Below, in pieces: positions 9,049-18,743 of a stretch of DNA of 64,000 bases (position 1 is its first letter; each line of letters opens with the position of its first letter). The stretch is from Salipaludibacillus sp. LMS25 (GTDB lineage Bacteria; Bacillota; Bacilli; Bacillales; Salisediminibacteriaceae): NCBI RefSeq assembly GCF_024362805.1, contig NZ_CP093299.1, positions 3,256,001-3,320,000 of the forward strand, read 5' to 3'. Below the pieces are notes generated by a model. The model saw only the letters and a list, made by a program, of their open reading frames with translations, was not told the DNA's origin and searched no databases. The position numbers and the translations under genes are program-made.

Positions 9049-9381
9049 ATGCCGTCTTATCATAAATTGGTGAGAGATAAAATTCCAGAGATTATTAAAA
9101 TGAACGGCCAAAAGTTAACGTACCGGCGAATTTCTGGTGAGGATTTTATTAAAGAAGCGAAAGAAACGCTGAAAGAAGAAATGAAAGAATATCTCGAAGC
9201 ACAAAACGCTGAACAAGCGATTGAAGAGTTAGCGGATTTATTAGAAATCATTTATTGTCTCGCTGAACGGCACGGGTACTCAAAAGCAGAATTAGAAAGC
9301 ATTCGCTCAGATAAATCGGAGAGGCGAGGCGCTTTTCATGAAGGCTGGTTTTTGGAAACAGTTGGCGATGATGATTACTAA
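9049..9381 (+). CDS. MazG-like nucleotide pyrophosphohydrolase
   Basis: A 110-residue all-alpha protein of the MazG / phosphoribosyl-ATP pyrophosphohydrolase superfamily, likely a house-cleaning NTP pyrophosphatase. The start KLVRDKIPEII is typical. EEMKEYLEA and EELADLLEIIY supply the acidic EExx and ExxD magnesium ligands. GAFHEGWFLE is the conserved tail. GGAGGG lies upstream; I take ATG 9049 rather than the GTG one codon earlier. It is monocistronic. Confidence 0.85.
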   Translation: MPSYHKLVRDKIPEIIKMNGQKLTYRRISGEDFIKEAKETLKEEMKEYLEAQNAEQAIEELADLLEIIYCLAERHGYSKAELESIRSDKSERRGAFHEGWFLETVGDDDY

Positions 9382-9458
9382 ACTAACATGACAGCTATAA
9401 TGTGTAGCAAGCTTGCCCCTCCAAAAAAATGAATGCTTTTATGTGTTCCCTCTAATAG

Positions 9459-9998
9459 CTATGAAAGGAAGTTAACGATCCAATCAATACTATAGTAACT
9501 AGCGACTGTTATGCAGATCGTCCATGCACCGAGGCCCACTCCCATCCACACGGTCGTATGCCTTTTGTTTGCTTTTAATGTGAGCGCAATAATCGTAGCT
9601 AAGTGAATGCCAGTCACTAATGGTCCCAAAAACGCAAGACCAGGTAATCCGTATGAATAGAAAATGGATTTAGCCCGTTGTTGTCGTCGTGATCTTTTCT
9701 CTTCTTTTAGACGACGTTCTTCTTTTTTCTTCGCAGAAAGTCCCTCCATATGCCTATTATGTTGTTTCTTATCTTGGCGCTTTTGCTGCCACTGTTGATA
9801 AATACGTGTTCGCTTAATAAAGGTTAACGTATACACGATTAAAATAATTGGAAGGAAGTTACCTATATAAGAAACAATGCCAACTATTATAGGATGAAGA
9901 CCCATGCCGATACCGATTGGAATGACGATCAGCACTTCAAGCCATGGTGTGGCGGCCATAATGAAAATGAGTGTATATTGCCAAAGTAGATCTATCAT
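9459..9998 (-). CDS. small multidrug export family membrane protein (COG2426)
   Basis: A 179-residue integral membrane protein with two hydrophobic N-terminal segments (PWLEVLIVIPIGIGMGLHP onward), a highly charged cytoplasmic loop of about 45 Lys/Arg/Glu-rich residues, and two C-terminal segments (GLPGLAFLGPLVTG and VWMGVGLGAWT). That pattern fits the Sm_multidrug_ex family; transport of drugs is an inference from the family name. The gene starts 18 bases after a TetR-type regulator on the same strand, so the regulator probably controls it. Confidence 0.78.
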   Translation of the reverse strand: MIDLLWQYTLIFIMAATPWLEVLIVIPIGIGMGLHPIIVGIVSYIGNFLPIILIVYTLTFIKRTRIYQQWQQKRQDKKQHNRHMEGLSAKKKEERRLKEEKRSRRQQRAKSIFYSYGLPGLAFLGPLVTGIHLATIIALTLKANKRHTTVWMGVGLGAWTICITVASYYSIDWIVNFLS

Positions 9999-10016
9999 GA
10001 TGTGACTCCCTTCTCA

Positions 10017-10589
10017 TCAATAAAAGCCAGCGATAAAGTGCTTCCAAGATGCTTGCCTTTTTCGGTCGCACGTCTCTTTATCATAATAAGACATTTGCGT
10101 AGCTAGCCCATCGAGAAGACAATAAAAAGCGTCGAGCTTTTCGCGCACAGTAGTGTGACCCGTGTTCTTATGACGTAATGTTTGAAAAAGGGGTGTAAGC
10201 AACGTATCACACTCTTTTTCAAATTGGAGAAATTGTTCGTGTACGTTATTTTCGAGAGATGGAGGTGGAAAGAGAATGAAGTGAAAATAAAACTTCCCTT
10301 CCGTTTCAGCACTTAAATAATGTGAGAGATCTTCTAAAATCATGTATAGCCGATCTTCTATAGGTAATAACTTATTGGCTTCTAATGAGTCTTTTAAGTG
10401 ATTCAAATAATGTTTATAAACATAAGCTACAATGGAAAAAAAGAGATCATCTTTATTTTTATAGTGGTTATAAATAGATGCTTTTTTAATTCCTACTTCG
10501 TCAGCAATGCGTGCTAAGCTCGCTCCTTCGTAACTATGTTCAGCAAAATGATGTAGTGCGACGTGCAAAAGCTGTTCCGCCGTTTTCAT
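10017..10589 (-). CDS. TetR/AcrR family transcriptional regulator
   Basis: A 190-residue repressor-like protein. The N-terminal helix-turn-helix is clear: EGASLARIADEVGIKKASIY followed by NHYKNKDDLF. The C-terminal ligand domain resembles TetR_C members with a FHFILFPPP segment. Start ATG 10589 is chosen because GGGGG lies 6 bases upstream; an upstream in-frame start would add nine residues. It is the first gene of a two-gene unit with the exporter at 9459-9998 and probably represses its own operon through the palindrome at 10620-10641. Confidence 0.87.
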   Translation of the reverse strand: MKTAEQLLHVALHHFAEHSYEGASLARIADEVGIKKASIYNHYKNKDDLFFSIVAYVYKHYLNHLKDSLEANKLLPIEDRLYMILEDLSHYLSAETEGKFYFHFILFPPPSLENNVHEQFLQFEKECDTLLTPLFQTLRHKNTGHTTVREKLDAFYCLLDGLATQMSYYDKETCDRKRQASWKHFIAGFY

Positions 10590-10619
10590 CTCGAACCCCC
10601 TTAACTCGTGGTACAAGTC

Positions 10620-10641
10620 AACTAACGACTGGTAGTTAGTT
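10620..10641. promoter_or_regulatory. candidate TetR operator palindrome
   Basis: Perfect 7-base arms AACTAAC and GTTAGTT are separated by 8 bases. The site lies 30 bases upstream of the TetR gene start, where an autoregulatory operator is expected. No other function is evident. Confidence 0.6.
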
Positions 10642-10791
10642 TGCTACGTGTATCTTACCATTGACAAATGGATGAATCAAGTGACGTTTTTTTGGCTAAA
10701 GTCAACAAGAGTTAAAGGTTGATTGAACATCACCATTGACTTTTCAACACGAAAAAGCCAACGATAATAATTATTCTATATCACATGTTTG

Positions 10792-10947
10792 TTTATCCCA
10801 CTCTTAAGGGGCAGTAAACCCCCACCTCAAAACTTAAGAAGATCGACAAGTTTAGGTGGGGGATAAACTGCCCCTAAAGGTCCGATAAGTTAAACGAACA
10901 ATCAGGGGGATGAAGAAAAACTCCCACTGATTGAAGGGGCGACTTAT
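10792..10947 (+). repeat. family-1 interspersed repeat (full length)
   Basis: All modules are present: TTTATCCCACTC, hairpin 1, the TAAGTTAAACGAACAATCA linker and hairpin 2. The 3' tip differs (GAAGGGGCGACTTAT instead of GAAGCTTAGCTTTAT). It lies between the TetR unit and the MATE gene. Confidence 0.87.
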
Positions 10948-10959
10948 AAAAAAGAGCTG

Positions 10960-11090
10960 CAGTGAAAGACGGTGACTCCAGGAGGAGTAGCGACGTCTGA
11001 GTATCCAATAATGCGAAAAGTTTTATCACATTATTTAGCTGAAGATCCCCCTGAGGAAAGCGTTTTCTTAGAGGGATCCATGGGATGAGT
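10960..11090 (+). repeat. family-4 repeat
   Basis: It contains GACGGTGACTCCAGGAGGAG, CCAATAATGCGAAAAG, ATTTAGCTGAAGA and a CCCTGAGGAAAGCG segment. The same order of modules returns at about 18938-19050 (CCAATGATACGAAAGG, ATTTAGCTGAAGAGAGCCCT, CGAGAAAGCGG). Non-coding; no function seen. Confidence 0.55.
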
Positions 11091-11268
11091 CGCTTTTTTA
11101 GATGTTTTGTATGATGATATTGATTAAGTTTATTAAAAGAAAATGTAAAGAACGAAGAAGTATCCTGAAATATATGTTAAAATACATAATCGTCTAAAAG
11201 CATGTATTTAAAAACAGAGTCAATGTAACGAGAAAACGTTATAAAGGATTACATGGGGGAAAACATCA

Positions 11269-12630
11269 ATGTACAAAACACATACACTGCATGAAAAAAT
11301 ACGTCTATTACTTTTAGTGATGGGACCGATTTTAGTGACACAAATAGGGTTGTATGCAATGAATTTCATTGATACGACGATGTCAGGGCGAGCAGGGGCA
11401 GAAGATTTAGCTGGAGTGGCTATCGGATCAAGTCTTTGGGTTCCAATACTAACAGGTGTATCAGGGATTTTACTCGCTTTACCACCAATCATTTCACAGT
11501 TGATGGGCGCAGGAAAAAAGGAAGGTGTGTCGTTCTATGTGATTCAAAGCATTTATTTATCCCTTGCTATTTCACTTCTCGTTTTTCTATTAGGACTGTT
11601 TGCCGTAGAGCCAGTTCTAAATGTGATGGCATTAGAAGAGGAAGTGGCTTACATTGCCAAGCATTATTTAATCGGTCTTGCTGTGGGCGTGGTCCCACTC
11701 TTTATGTACAATGCGATCCGAGGGTTTATTGATTCTTTAGGACAGACCCGTGTCACCATGATCATCACCTTGCTGGCACTTCCTGTCAATTTCCTGTTTA
11801 ATTATTTACTTATTTTCGGTAAAGCAGGCTTCCCAGAGTTAGGTGGTATTGGGGCAGGTTATGCATCTGCATTGACCTATTGGTTTATCCTTATCGTCAC
11901 GATTTACTTTGTTCATGCTGTTCGACCGTTTAAATCCTATAAGATCTTTTCCTCCTTTTATCGTTTGGACTTCACCGTTTGGAAGGAGCTGCTGTTGCTT
12001 GGCATGCCGATCGGGTTGACGATTTTTTTTGAGACGAGTATTTTTTCCGCGGTCACGCTCCTTATGAGCCAATTTAGCACCGTTATTATTGCGGCCCATC
12101 AAGCTGCGATTAATTTTGCGAGTTTGCTCTATATGCTGCCTATGAGCATGGCGTTTACATTAACGATTGCTGTGGGGTATGAAATTGGTGGAAAAAGGCT
12201 TGTAGATGCAAAGTCATATACGAAGATCGGGATGGGGCTGTCAGTAGCAATGGGCTTAGTAGCTTGTGTCATTATTTATGTTCTGCGTGAACCTGTCTCA
12301 ATGTTATATACGGTCGATTCAGAAGTCGCCTTGTACATTCAGCAATTCTTGATTTATTCTATCTTCTTTCAGTTGTCTGATGCGATCAACACCCCGATTC
12401 AAGGTATTTTGCGTGGCTACAAAGACGTCAATGTGCCATTCATACTAGCACTTGTAGCTTTTTGGGGCATCGGTTTGCCAACAGGTGTTGTACTCGCTAA
12501 TTATACCGTACTTGGTCCTTACGGTTACTGGGTTGGTTTGATCATAGGGTTGGCGGTATGCGCCGGGTGTCTTGCTTTCCGCTTACTTAAAATTCAACGT
12601 AACGTTGCTCTTCAGTTACAGAAAAGTTAA
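11269..12630 (+). CDS. MATE family multidrug efflux transporter (NorM-type)
   Basis: A 453-residue protein with about twelve membrane segments that should exchange Na+ or H+ for cationic compounds. The two pseudo-symmetric halves each start with the MATE pattern (GPILVTQIGLYAMNFIDTTM and GMPIGLTIFFETSIFSAVTL), followed by FNYLLIFG and IQGILRGYKD. GATTACATGGGGG lies before the ATG. A TTAAAAT -10-like box is near 11178. It stands alone between repeats and the M50-like gene. Substrates are unknown. Confidence 0.9.
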   Translation: MYKTHTLHEKIRLLLLVMGPILVTQIGLYAMNFIDTTMSGRAGAEDLAGVAIGSSLWVPILTGVSGILLALPPIISQLMGAGKKEGVSFYVIQSIYLSLAISLLVFLLGLFAVEPVLNVMALEEEVAYIAKHYLIGLAVGVVPLFMYNAIRGFIDSLGQTRVTMIITLLALPVNFLFNYLLIFGKAGFPELGGIGAGYASALTYWFILIVTIYFVHAVRPFKSYKIFSSFYRLDFTVWKELLLLGMPIGLTIFFETSIFSAVTLLMSQFSTVIIAAHQAAINFASLLYMLPMSMAFTLTIAVGYEIGGKRLVDAKSYTKIGMGLSVAMGLVACVIIYVLREPVSMLYTVDSEVALYIQQFLIYSIFFQLSDAINTPIQGILRGYKDVNVPFILALVAFWGIGLPTGVVLANYTVLGPYGYWVGLIIGLAVCAGCLAFRLLKIQRNVALQLQKS

Positions 12631-12707
12631 ACGTGCCTTCTAAAGGGTTTGATCAACGTGTGACGGTGGTACAAGTCACATATGACAGCTGACTTGGAGG
12701 GATGTGT

Positions 12708-13187
12708 ATGTTTGGATGGGATGATATTCCAACGTTAATTATTTCATTATTGATTATACTGCCTATCGTTGCCTTTGTTCACGAGTCCGGCCATTTTCTA
12801 ATAACCTACTTATTCGGGGGAAAAATGAAGTTTGTCCTCGGTAGAGGGAAGTTGTTGTATAAAAATGGAGATTTTGAAATACGGAGGGTGTATTTTCTTG
12901 ATTCGTGGACACAGCTTGAAGAATTAAATGTCAATAATCGTTGGACACACGCGATTGTGTATCTAAGCGGATCATTGTTTAATATCATAACGGTGTTAAT
13001 CGTTAACGGGCTTATTCATATAGACGTATTACCACCGCATTTATTTTTTTACCAGTTTGTCTATTTCTCCCTTTACTATGTATGTTTCGCCTTACTTCCT
13101 GTAGAATTTGGAGAAGGGAACCCAAGTGATGGGAAAGCATTTTATGATGTGCTTAAATATGGGCCAGAGAAAGGACCGCTCGATTAA
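12708..13187 (+). CDS. small membrane zinc-metalloprotease-like protein (M50-like)
   Basis: A 159-residue membrane protein. The first hydrophobic segment contains FVHESGHF, an HExxH zinc motif embedded in the membrane as in site-2 proteases. A second motif near the C-terminus, GNPSDGKA, could supply the third ligand (Asp) in place of the usual LDGG. There is no PDZ or CBS domain, so this is a minimal form. Start ATG 12708 lies 7 bases after GGAGG; ATG 12702 would overlap it. It resembles the protein at 31571-32029. Activity is inferred from motifs only. Confidence 0.65.
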   Translation: MFGWDDIPTLIISLLIILPIVAFVHESGHFLITYLFGGKMKFVLGRGKLLYKNGDFEIRRVYFLDSWTQLEELNVNNRWTHAIVYLSGSLFNIITVLIVNGLIHIDVLPPHLFFYQFVYFSLYYVCFALLPVEFGEGNPSDGKAFYDVLKYGPEKGPLD

Positions 13188-13291
13188 ACGACGGCACTAT
13201 TGTAACATAAGGGCGATGCTTAGCGACTGATATTTAAGGGAAAACATTATACAATAGAACATAGATATGATAATACAGGGGGGATATTATA

Positions 13292-14668
13292 ATGAGAGAA
13301 GCGATTCAAACATTGATTCAAAAACAAAAACAATATTTTTATTCTGGGGAGACGAAAAGCCTTTCTTTTCGGAAAGCCCAGTTGACAAAACTTAAAGCAG
13401 CTATAAAAAAGCGTGAACAAGATATTATGGATGCCCTTAAAAAAGATTTAAATAAAGGCCAACAAGAAGTATTTTTCACTGAAATAGGGTTTCTTTATAG
13501 TGAACTCAAAGATATGATGAAAAATATGGACTACTGGGCTGAACCGAGAAAAGTGAAGACGCCGATTAGCCATATGGGAGGAAAAAGCTACATATATAAA
13601 GAACCATATGGTGTGTCATTAATTATCTCCCCTTGGAATTATCCTTTTCAATTATGTCTTGGCCCTTTAATTGGAGCGATTGGGGCTGGTAATACGGCTA
13701 TTTTAAAACCCTCTGAATTAACACCTAATACGAGCACGGTGATTAGAGATCTCGTGGTAGCGACATATTCTGAAGAGTATGTCGCAGTTGTTGAAGGAGA
13801 TGCAGAGGTAGCAGAAGCACTCCTTAATGAAAAGTTCGATTATATCTTTTTTACAGGGAGCACGACGATAGGAAAAAAAGTAATGGAAGCAGCAGCCAAG
13901 CATTTAACGCCAGTGACCTTGGAGCTTGGCGGAAAAAGTCCCGCCATTGTTATGGAAGATGCTAATCTGAAATTAGCTGCTAAGCGAATTGTCTGGGGGA
14001 AATTTATTAATGCTGGTCAAACGTGTGTGGCGCCTGATTATGTATTAGTACATGAATCACGAAGACGTAAATTTCTTAAACTTCTCGTTCATTATACGAA
14101 GAAGTGGTTTGATGAAGAGGCGAGGCGCCGGAAGCCCTTTCCCCGTATTATTAACGAAAGACACGTTGATCGCCTTGCTGGACTTCTGAAAAATACCGAT
14201 AAGGTGTTCTATGGTGGGTCTTATGATCGGGATCAGCGTTTTGTAGAGCCGACGATTATGATGGATGTCTCAATGAACGATGCTGTGATGGCAGAAGAAA
14301 TTTTCGGCCCCATATTACCTGTATTGTTCTATAAATATGATTATGAAATCATTGAGACGGTAAGAAAACGTCCTAATCCATTAGCTTTGTATTTATTTAC
14401 GGAAGATCAGGAAAGCGAACGAATGGTTTTAAGTAACTTATCGTTTGGAGGTGGGTGTATTAATGACACGTTAATGCACTTAGCCACACCGTATTTGCCA
14501 TTTGGAGGAGTAGGAGAAAGTGGAATGGGTGCTTACCATGGGAAAAATAGTTTTGATACGTTCACCCATGAGAAAAGTATCTTTAAACAAACGACGGCCT
14601 TTGACTTGCCTGTTCGTTACGGACAATCGCAAACATCCATGAGTGCGTTGAGAAAAATGTGGGAATAA
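13292..14668 (+). CDS. aldehyde dehydrogenase (class 3 type, YwdH-like)
   Basis: It oxidises aldehydes to acids with NAD(P)+. At 458 residues it has the length of the class-3 / fatty aldehyde group rather than the ~490 of others. SPWNYPFQL (cofactor site), FTGSTTIGKKV, TLELGGKSPAIVMED (catalytic Glu) and GQTCVAPDYVLVHES (catalytic Cys) are all present. GGGGG lies 8 bases upstream of the ATG. It is a single-gene unit followed by a terminator. Confidence 0.93.
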   Translation: MREAIQTLIQKQKQYFYSGETKSLSFRKAQLTKLKAAIKKREQDIMDALKKDLNKGQQEVFFTEIGFLYSELKDMMKNMDYWAEPRKVKTPISHMGGKSYIYKEPYGVSLIISPWNYPFQLCLGPLIGAIGAGNTAILKPSELTPNTSTVIRDLVVATYSEEYVAVVEGDAEVAEALLNEKFDYIFFTGSTTIGKKVMEAAAKHLTPVTLELGGKSPAIVMEDANLKLAAKRIVWGKFINAGQTCVAPDYVLVHESRRRKFLKLLVHYTKKWFDEEARRRKPFPRIINERHVDRLAGLLKNTDKVFYGGSYDRDQRFVEPTIMMDVSMNDAVMAEEIFGPILPVLFYKYDYEIIETVRKRPNPLALYLFTEDQESERMVLSNLSFGGGCINDTLMHLATPYLPFGGVGESGMGAYHGKNSFDTFTHEKSIFKQTTAFDLPVRYGQSQTSMSALRKMWE

Positions 14669-14674
14669 GGTGCA

Positions 14675-14709
14675 AAGGCAGCTGTGGGCAAAAAGCCGCA
14701 GCTGCTTTT
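14675..14709 (+). terminator. Rho-independent terminator after aldehyde dehydrogenase
   Basis: GGCAGCTG and CAGCTGC arms are separated by about 15 bases and followed by TTTTAA. It lies 6 bases after the stop codon. Confidence 0.75.
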
Positions 14710-14977
14710 AAACTTAGGCTTGATTTTGAGATAGCGATGGCAGGTTAAAAAGTTATCCTTTGTTGGTGAAGTTTACTATCTGAAATAAGTTAATGATGCG
14801 TGAAATCCAGGAAGAGAAGAGAAATAGAACGTATCGGTGGGGCAAACATGGAAATCACCTGTATGTAAGAAAAGCACAAGTGATCAAGTGGTATTAAAAG
14901 GTTGTTGAAGAAAGTTAAACAATTATTTAACTGATGGAGCAGTAAAAGCAACGATTATCTTTATAGGGGGAAATAAA
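14710..14977. other. intergenic region without recognised features
   Basis: I see only the ribosome binding site GGGGGAAA before TTG 14978. A short frame around 14800-14930 has no start and several stops, and I do not call it. Confidence 0.4.
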
Positions 14978-15409
14978 TTGGTTGATTTAAATGCAACTAT
15001 TATTCCGTGGAAAGGAATGGGAGGGATTAAACTATACAGCCACATTAGCCAATTCTATGACACAATTGAAAAATTAAAGGAATCAGATGTATTATTAGGA
15101 AAATTTTTAATAAGATACGAACTAGAAAATTCAATAGATTTGTGGTTTAACTTAATGAACGGTAAGCTCTTTAAAATCACGGCTTTACAAAATTATACTG
15201 GAAAATTATTTGAACAAATATCTATTGGAATGCATATTGACGAGATTTTGGAAATAGAGCCGAGCTTCGAATACGATGGTTTTGAAGAAGTGTACTGTAG
15301 TCCAAAAGGAGTTTATATTGAAACCCATCCTGTTGACCAAACAGTTCTATTGATATCAGTATATATTAAAGAGCTTGATAATAAAGATTTTGAAAGAGGA
15401 AATTGGTAG
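14978..15409 (+). CDS. hypothetical protein, immunity-like
   Basis: The 143-residue cytoplasmic protein is not one I can name. It has no signal or membrane segment and alternates strands with a central ISIGMHIDEILEIEPSFEYD and a late SPKGVYIETHP, a layout often seen in small bacterial immunity or SMI1-like proteins. The start is TTG 14978, preceded by GGGGG at 7 bases. It stands alone among repeats, which fits an accessory gene. Immunity is a guess. Confidence 0.55.
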   Translation: MVDLNATIIPWKGMGGIKLYSHISQFYDTIEKLKESDVLLGKFLIRYELENSIDLWFNLMNGKLFKITALQNYTGKLFEQISIGMHIDEILEIEPSFEYDGFEEVYCSPKGVYIETHPVDQTVLLISVYIKELDNKDFERGNW

Positions 15410-15488
15410 TGTATTTTGAAATCATGATTGGGCTGAATGCCTTTCAAGAGTGAGTTTTTTATAAAATGTTAAATGACGTGTAGTTTAT

Positions 15489-15588
15489 TTTATCACAGAT
15501 AACGGAAGCTCATGTCTTGATTTACTCAACTATCAATCAGTGGGAGAAGGACGTGACGAAAACCCCACTGATTGAAGATTCGCTTTAT
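15489..15588 (+). repeat. family-2 interspersed repeat, copy B (short)
   Basis: It begins TTTATCACAGATAACGG, lacks the CTCAAAATAGAGAG middle part, and ends with CAATCAGTGGGAG...CCCACTGATTGAAGATTCG and TTTAT. About 100 bp. Confidence 0.8.
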
Positions 15589-15639
15589 ACGAATGACATA
15601 GAGGATAATTGCCCGGTGGACTACTAGGACATAGTTAGA

Positions 15640-15745
15640 GAATGTCGAAGGGATACCCTTGGGTGAAGCGTCCGCCTGGAGCGTAACTAAGCACTATTAT
15701 TCTCGCTGTTTCAGCTTGTTGAAACCAGTTCTCTTTTTGCCATTG
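15640..15745 (+). repeat. family-4 / family-3 repeat debris
   Basis: GGATACCCTTGGGTGAAGCG and TCCGCCTGGAGCG (family-4-like) run into TTCTCGCTGTTTCAGCTTGT and TGAAACCAGTTCTC (family 3). Non-coding. Confidence 0.5.
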
Positions 15746-15783
15746 CTGTCTTTTAGAAAAAAGCAATAAGGACATTGAATGAT

Positions 15784-16986
15784 TTAGAAAAAATCATATA
15801 AAAATGGCTTGAGTGGAGGGAGACTTTTGGTGAGTGCCGCTAGCGTTTTCTCATCACTTTCGATCCATGCTTCCTCCACCAGGGTCTGTGGTGATTGGCT
15901 CCCTAATAAAATCGCTATTAACATTCTCACATCTAAGTGAAGACCTTTTTTAGGGGCATGCTGGCAGCTAACACCTTCTTTCGTTTTCTCATCTGAGAAA
16001 GGGAAAAATTCAATGTCGTTTTCCTTTGCTTCCCTAAGTTTTATAATGTATGTGCCGTTATTCCACTCACATGTCTCATCTGTTACATGAAATATGAGAG
16101 GGGAAATGTCAGAAGCAAATTTAAAAGGGTACTCGTTCAGAAAATAATGAACATCGACAATCCTTGCCATAAAATAAGAAGTGACCTCGTGCTTTACCTT
16201 TGGATCAGGCAAGAGGAACGGTAAACGTTCGTGCGGTGTCGTTGTGATGGAGACTGTCTCAATCATGGAATCATGATTAGATATAAAACTCATCAACCCG
16301 TTTCGAGCATCGGGAGTGATCCAAATAAGCTCATGTATCGTCATTTTCATTTCTTTTACCGTGTAGATCATATAACCAGTGCATTGATTTTCGTGATAAT
16401 AAGCGGCAAGCGTCCCCTTTTTTCGTTTGAAAAGAGAGTCCTTCCACCATTTTTCATCACGGACAAGTGTGCCACTATAACGCTTTGCCCATTGCTGATA
16501 AGCGTCATTAATAGCTAAATAGTCTGGCTCAATGCGCTTTACGTAGCCTTTGTGCGGAATGCGCCCTGGCAGCTGCTCCTTTGATAGCGTTACTTGGGCT
16601 TCATCGCTAAACAGCTCCCAACCAAATTTCCTATAAAAAGGAATTGAAAACGGGTGAAGAAATGATAATGTTTGCCCGTTCGCTTTCATATCCTTTAATG
16701 CGTGTTTTAACAGTTGAGCCACAAGTCCACTTCGTCGATGCTCAGGCCATGTGGCAACCCCTGCTACCCCTCCCATTTTGAAAGGTTTGCCGTCGATGTA
16801 GACGTGAAAGGGTAAAACAGACGCTTTAGACATAATCTCTCCATTATTTTCCACAATCCACGTCACGTCAGGATTCAACGAAGAAAGGCGCTCACGCCGT
16901 TCCTCTTCAGTCATCTCGTATTGAAAGGCAAACTCAGACAGGCGAATGCTGTCTTCTAGTTCAGATGGTTTAAGTTTTCGAATCAT
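15784..16986 (-). CDS. GNAT acetyltransferase of the Eis / SCP2-fused type
   Basis: At 400 residues this is the long Eis-like form: an N-terminal GNAT domain with VAGVATWPEHRRSGLVAQLL as the acetyl-CoA loop (about residues 74-93), a second degenerate GNAT unit, and a C-terminal sterol-carrier-like domain (ISPLIFHVTDETCEWNNGTY). Eis-type enzymes acetylate aminoglycosides or other amines; the substrate here is unknown. Its ATG overlaps the photolyase stop codon in TAATG, so the two genes are translationally coupled. Confidence 0.85.
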   Translation of the reverse strand: MIRKLKPSELEDSIRLSEFAFQYEMTEEERRERLSSLNPDVTWIVENNGEIMSKASVLPFHVYIDGKPFKMGGVAGVATWPEHRRSGLVAQLLKHALKDMKANGQTLSFLHPFSIPFYRKFGWELFSDEAQVTLSKEQLPGRIPHKGYVKRIEPDYLAINDAYQQWAKRYSGTLVRDEKWWKDSLFKRKKGTLAAYYHENQCTGYMIYTVKEMKMTIHELIWITPDARNGLMSFISNHDSMIETVSITTTPHERLPFLLPDPKVKHEVTSYFMARIVDVHYFLNEYPFKFASDISPLIFHVTDETCEWNNGTYIIKLREAKENDIEFFPFSDEKTKEGVSCQHAPKKGLHLDVRMLIAILLGSQSPQTLVEEAWIESDEKTLAALTKSLPPLKPFLYDFF

Positions 16987-18425
16987 TATAAGCTCTCCTC
17001 CTTAAATATAGCGATGATTTTTTTTCGTTGTAAGGCGTGATCTACGGAAGGCTCTGGATAATCGTGACCAATAAGACAGGCGCTTTCCACTTGAGTAGCG
17101 TGTGACATTGTGGCTGGATGATGACTATACTTTACCGGTACTTGGGCAAGTTCTGGCACATATTGTTTAATGAAGGTTCCTTGAGGATCAAAGCGCTCAG
17201 ATTGACGTGTTGGGTTGAATACTCTAAAGTAGGGGACTGCGTCTGTGCCTACAGATGCGACCCATTGCCAGCCACCTACATTCGAGGCTATATCATAGTC
17301 AATGAGTTTCTTTGCAAAATAAGCGTCTCCTAAACGCCAATCAATAAAGTAATCCTTCGTTAAAAATGACGCTGTGATCATTCTTAACCGGTTATGCATC
17401 CACCCTGTTGCGTTCAATTGCCTCATACCTGCATCAACGATAGGAAACCCTGTTGTACCAGTGATCCACCGCTGCCATAAGTCCCCTTCCTCTTTCCGCC
17501 ACGGTAATTGCCTATATTTTTGTTGATATTCTTGTTTATCTGTTTCAGGATAGACGTGATAGATCATCGCATAAAAATCGCGCCAAGCAAGCTCTTTTAT
17601 ATATGTTTCCGCCCCTTTTCCTGCGGCATCCAGATGAGCCATGACACTGTGAAAAATGGTTGCCGGTGATAACGCTCCGGTTTTAATAAAGGGTGACAGT
17701 TTGCTTGTCCCGGACCGTGCCGGTTGATCACGGGAATCGGCATAAGTTGCAAGTTGTTCTTCAATAAATTGTTCCAGTTTAGCACGCGCTGTTTCTTCGC
17801 CTATCTCAGTCCAGCGATGAGGACAGTAAGTTAAAATGTGATGTTTAAAATAAGGCGTATCATCCTGTATTTGCTGGGGATTGTGGGACACATAACGGCT
17901 TTTAAGTTCTTCTAAATTGATGGCTACTGTATTGGGTTTTTGTTGTTGCTGCCATTTGCGAAAGTACGCCGTGAAAACGTGATAAGGAGTGCCATCCGAT
18001 TTTGTAAGCTCGTCAGGTTGAACGATATGGCTACCTTTTAATCCATACGTGACAATCCCTTTGTTATGCAAAAATGAGGTGATCTCTTTATCTCTTTCTT
18101 TACCAAACCTCGTATAATCTTTTTGATAGAAAACAGCTTTTAATGTATCATAAGCCTCGGTCAGCTTAGTGAAAGCCTCGTGATGATCGCCAAAAAAGAT
18201 GGGGATATGTAAGCCGAGCTTGTCACACCTTTCCTGAAAATGCTTAACCGATTGAAAAAAATAATTATGATGTAAGTCGATTGATCGTGTGAAAGCTGGA
18301 TGTAGATGAAAAAACAGAACGACGCTCCCGTCCGTTTCACGGGCAGTGCGAAGTGCTTGGTAAATAGCCTGGTTATCATGAAATCTTAAATCATTTCTAA
18401 GCCATACAGCATAAACACCACTCAT
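16986..18425 (-). CDS. phrB: deoxyribodipyrimidine photolyase
   Basis: It uses light and FADH2 to split cyclobutane pyrimidine dimers. The N-terminal Rossmann antenna domain starts AVWLRNDLRFHDNQA. The C-terminal FAD domain has KELAWRDFYAMI, GFPIVDAGMRQLNATGWMHN, ASNVGGWQWVASVGTDA and FRVFNPTRQSERFDP, with the electron-transfer tryptophans in place. At 479 residues it is a class I CPD photolyase. It is the first gene of an operon with the Eis-like acetyltransferase. Confidence 0.95.
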   Translation of the reverse strand: MSGVYAVWLRNDLRFHDNQAIYQALRTARETDGSVVLFFHLHPAFTRSIDLHHNYFFQSVKHFQERCDKLGLHIPIFFGDHHEAFTKLTEAYDTLKAVFYQKDYTRFGKERDKEITSFLHNKGIVTYGLKGSHIVQPDELTKSDGTPYHVFTAYFRKWQQQQKPNTVAINLEELKSRYVSHNPQQIQDDTPYFKHHILTYCPHRWTEIGEETARAKLEQFIEEQLATYADSRDQPARSGTSKLSPFIKTGALSPATIFHSVMAHLDAAGKGAETYIKELAWRDFYAMIYHVYPETDKQEYQQKYRQLPWRKEEGDLWQRWITGTTGFPIVDAGMRQLNATGWMHNRLRMITASFLTKDYFIDWRLGDAYFAKKLIDYDIASNVGGWQWVASVGTDAVPYFRVFNPTRQSERFDPQGTFIKQYVPELAQVPVKYSHHPATMSHATQVESACLIGHDYPEPSVDHALQRKKIIAIFKEESL

Positions 18426-18743
18426 CGTATTATCACCTCACCTTTAATCATAACGGAAATAGTTATCATCTGAAAATGAGAAACGTGCGTGTCCTCTATT
18501 ATGCCATAAATGAAATTGGGGTGGCGAAGCGAATAATTCTTGTGCTGCCACTGTTGACAGAGATCCCGTTCATACAAAGATGCTTTGACTTCGGCAAAAA
18601 AGATATGATCGGCTCATGTACGAAAGGGTATTTATCCACTTGTATTAATACTATGATTATGAGAGACGGACAGATGAGAAATACTAAGAACGAAAAGATG
18701 AAATAGAAAAAGTTAAATTTTCAACATGAATAATCACACAATG
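18426..18743. other. intergenic region upstream of photolyase
   Basis: I see no supported gene. A 76-codon open frame at 18476-18706 has no ribosome binding site and no family-like composition, so I do not call it. The photolyase ribosome binding site (AGGTGA on the minus strand) lies near 18433. Confidence 0.4.

Noticed and set aside
18476..18706. 76-codon open frame divergent from photolyase
   Set aside because: No ribosome binding site, no family-like composition, and it overlaps the photolyase promoter region.
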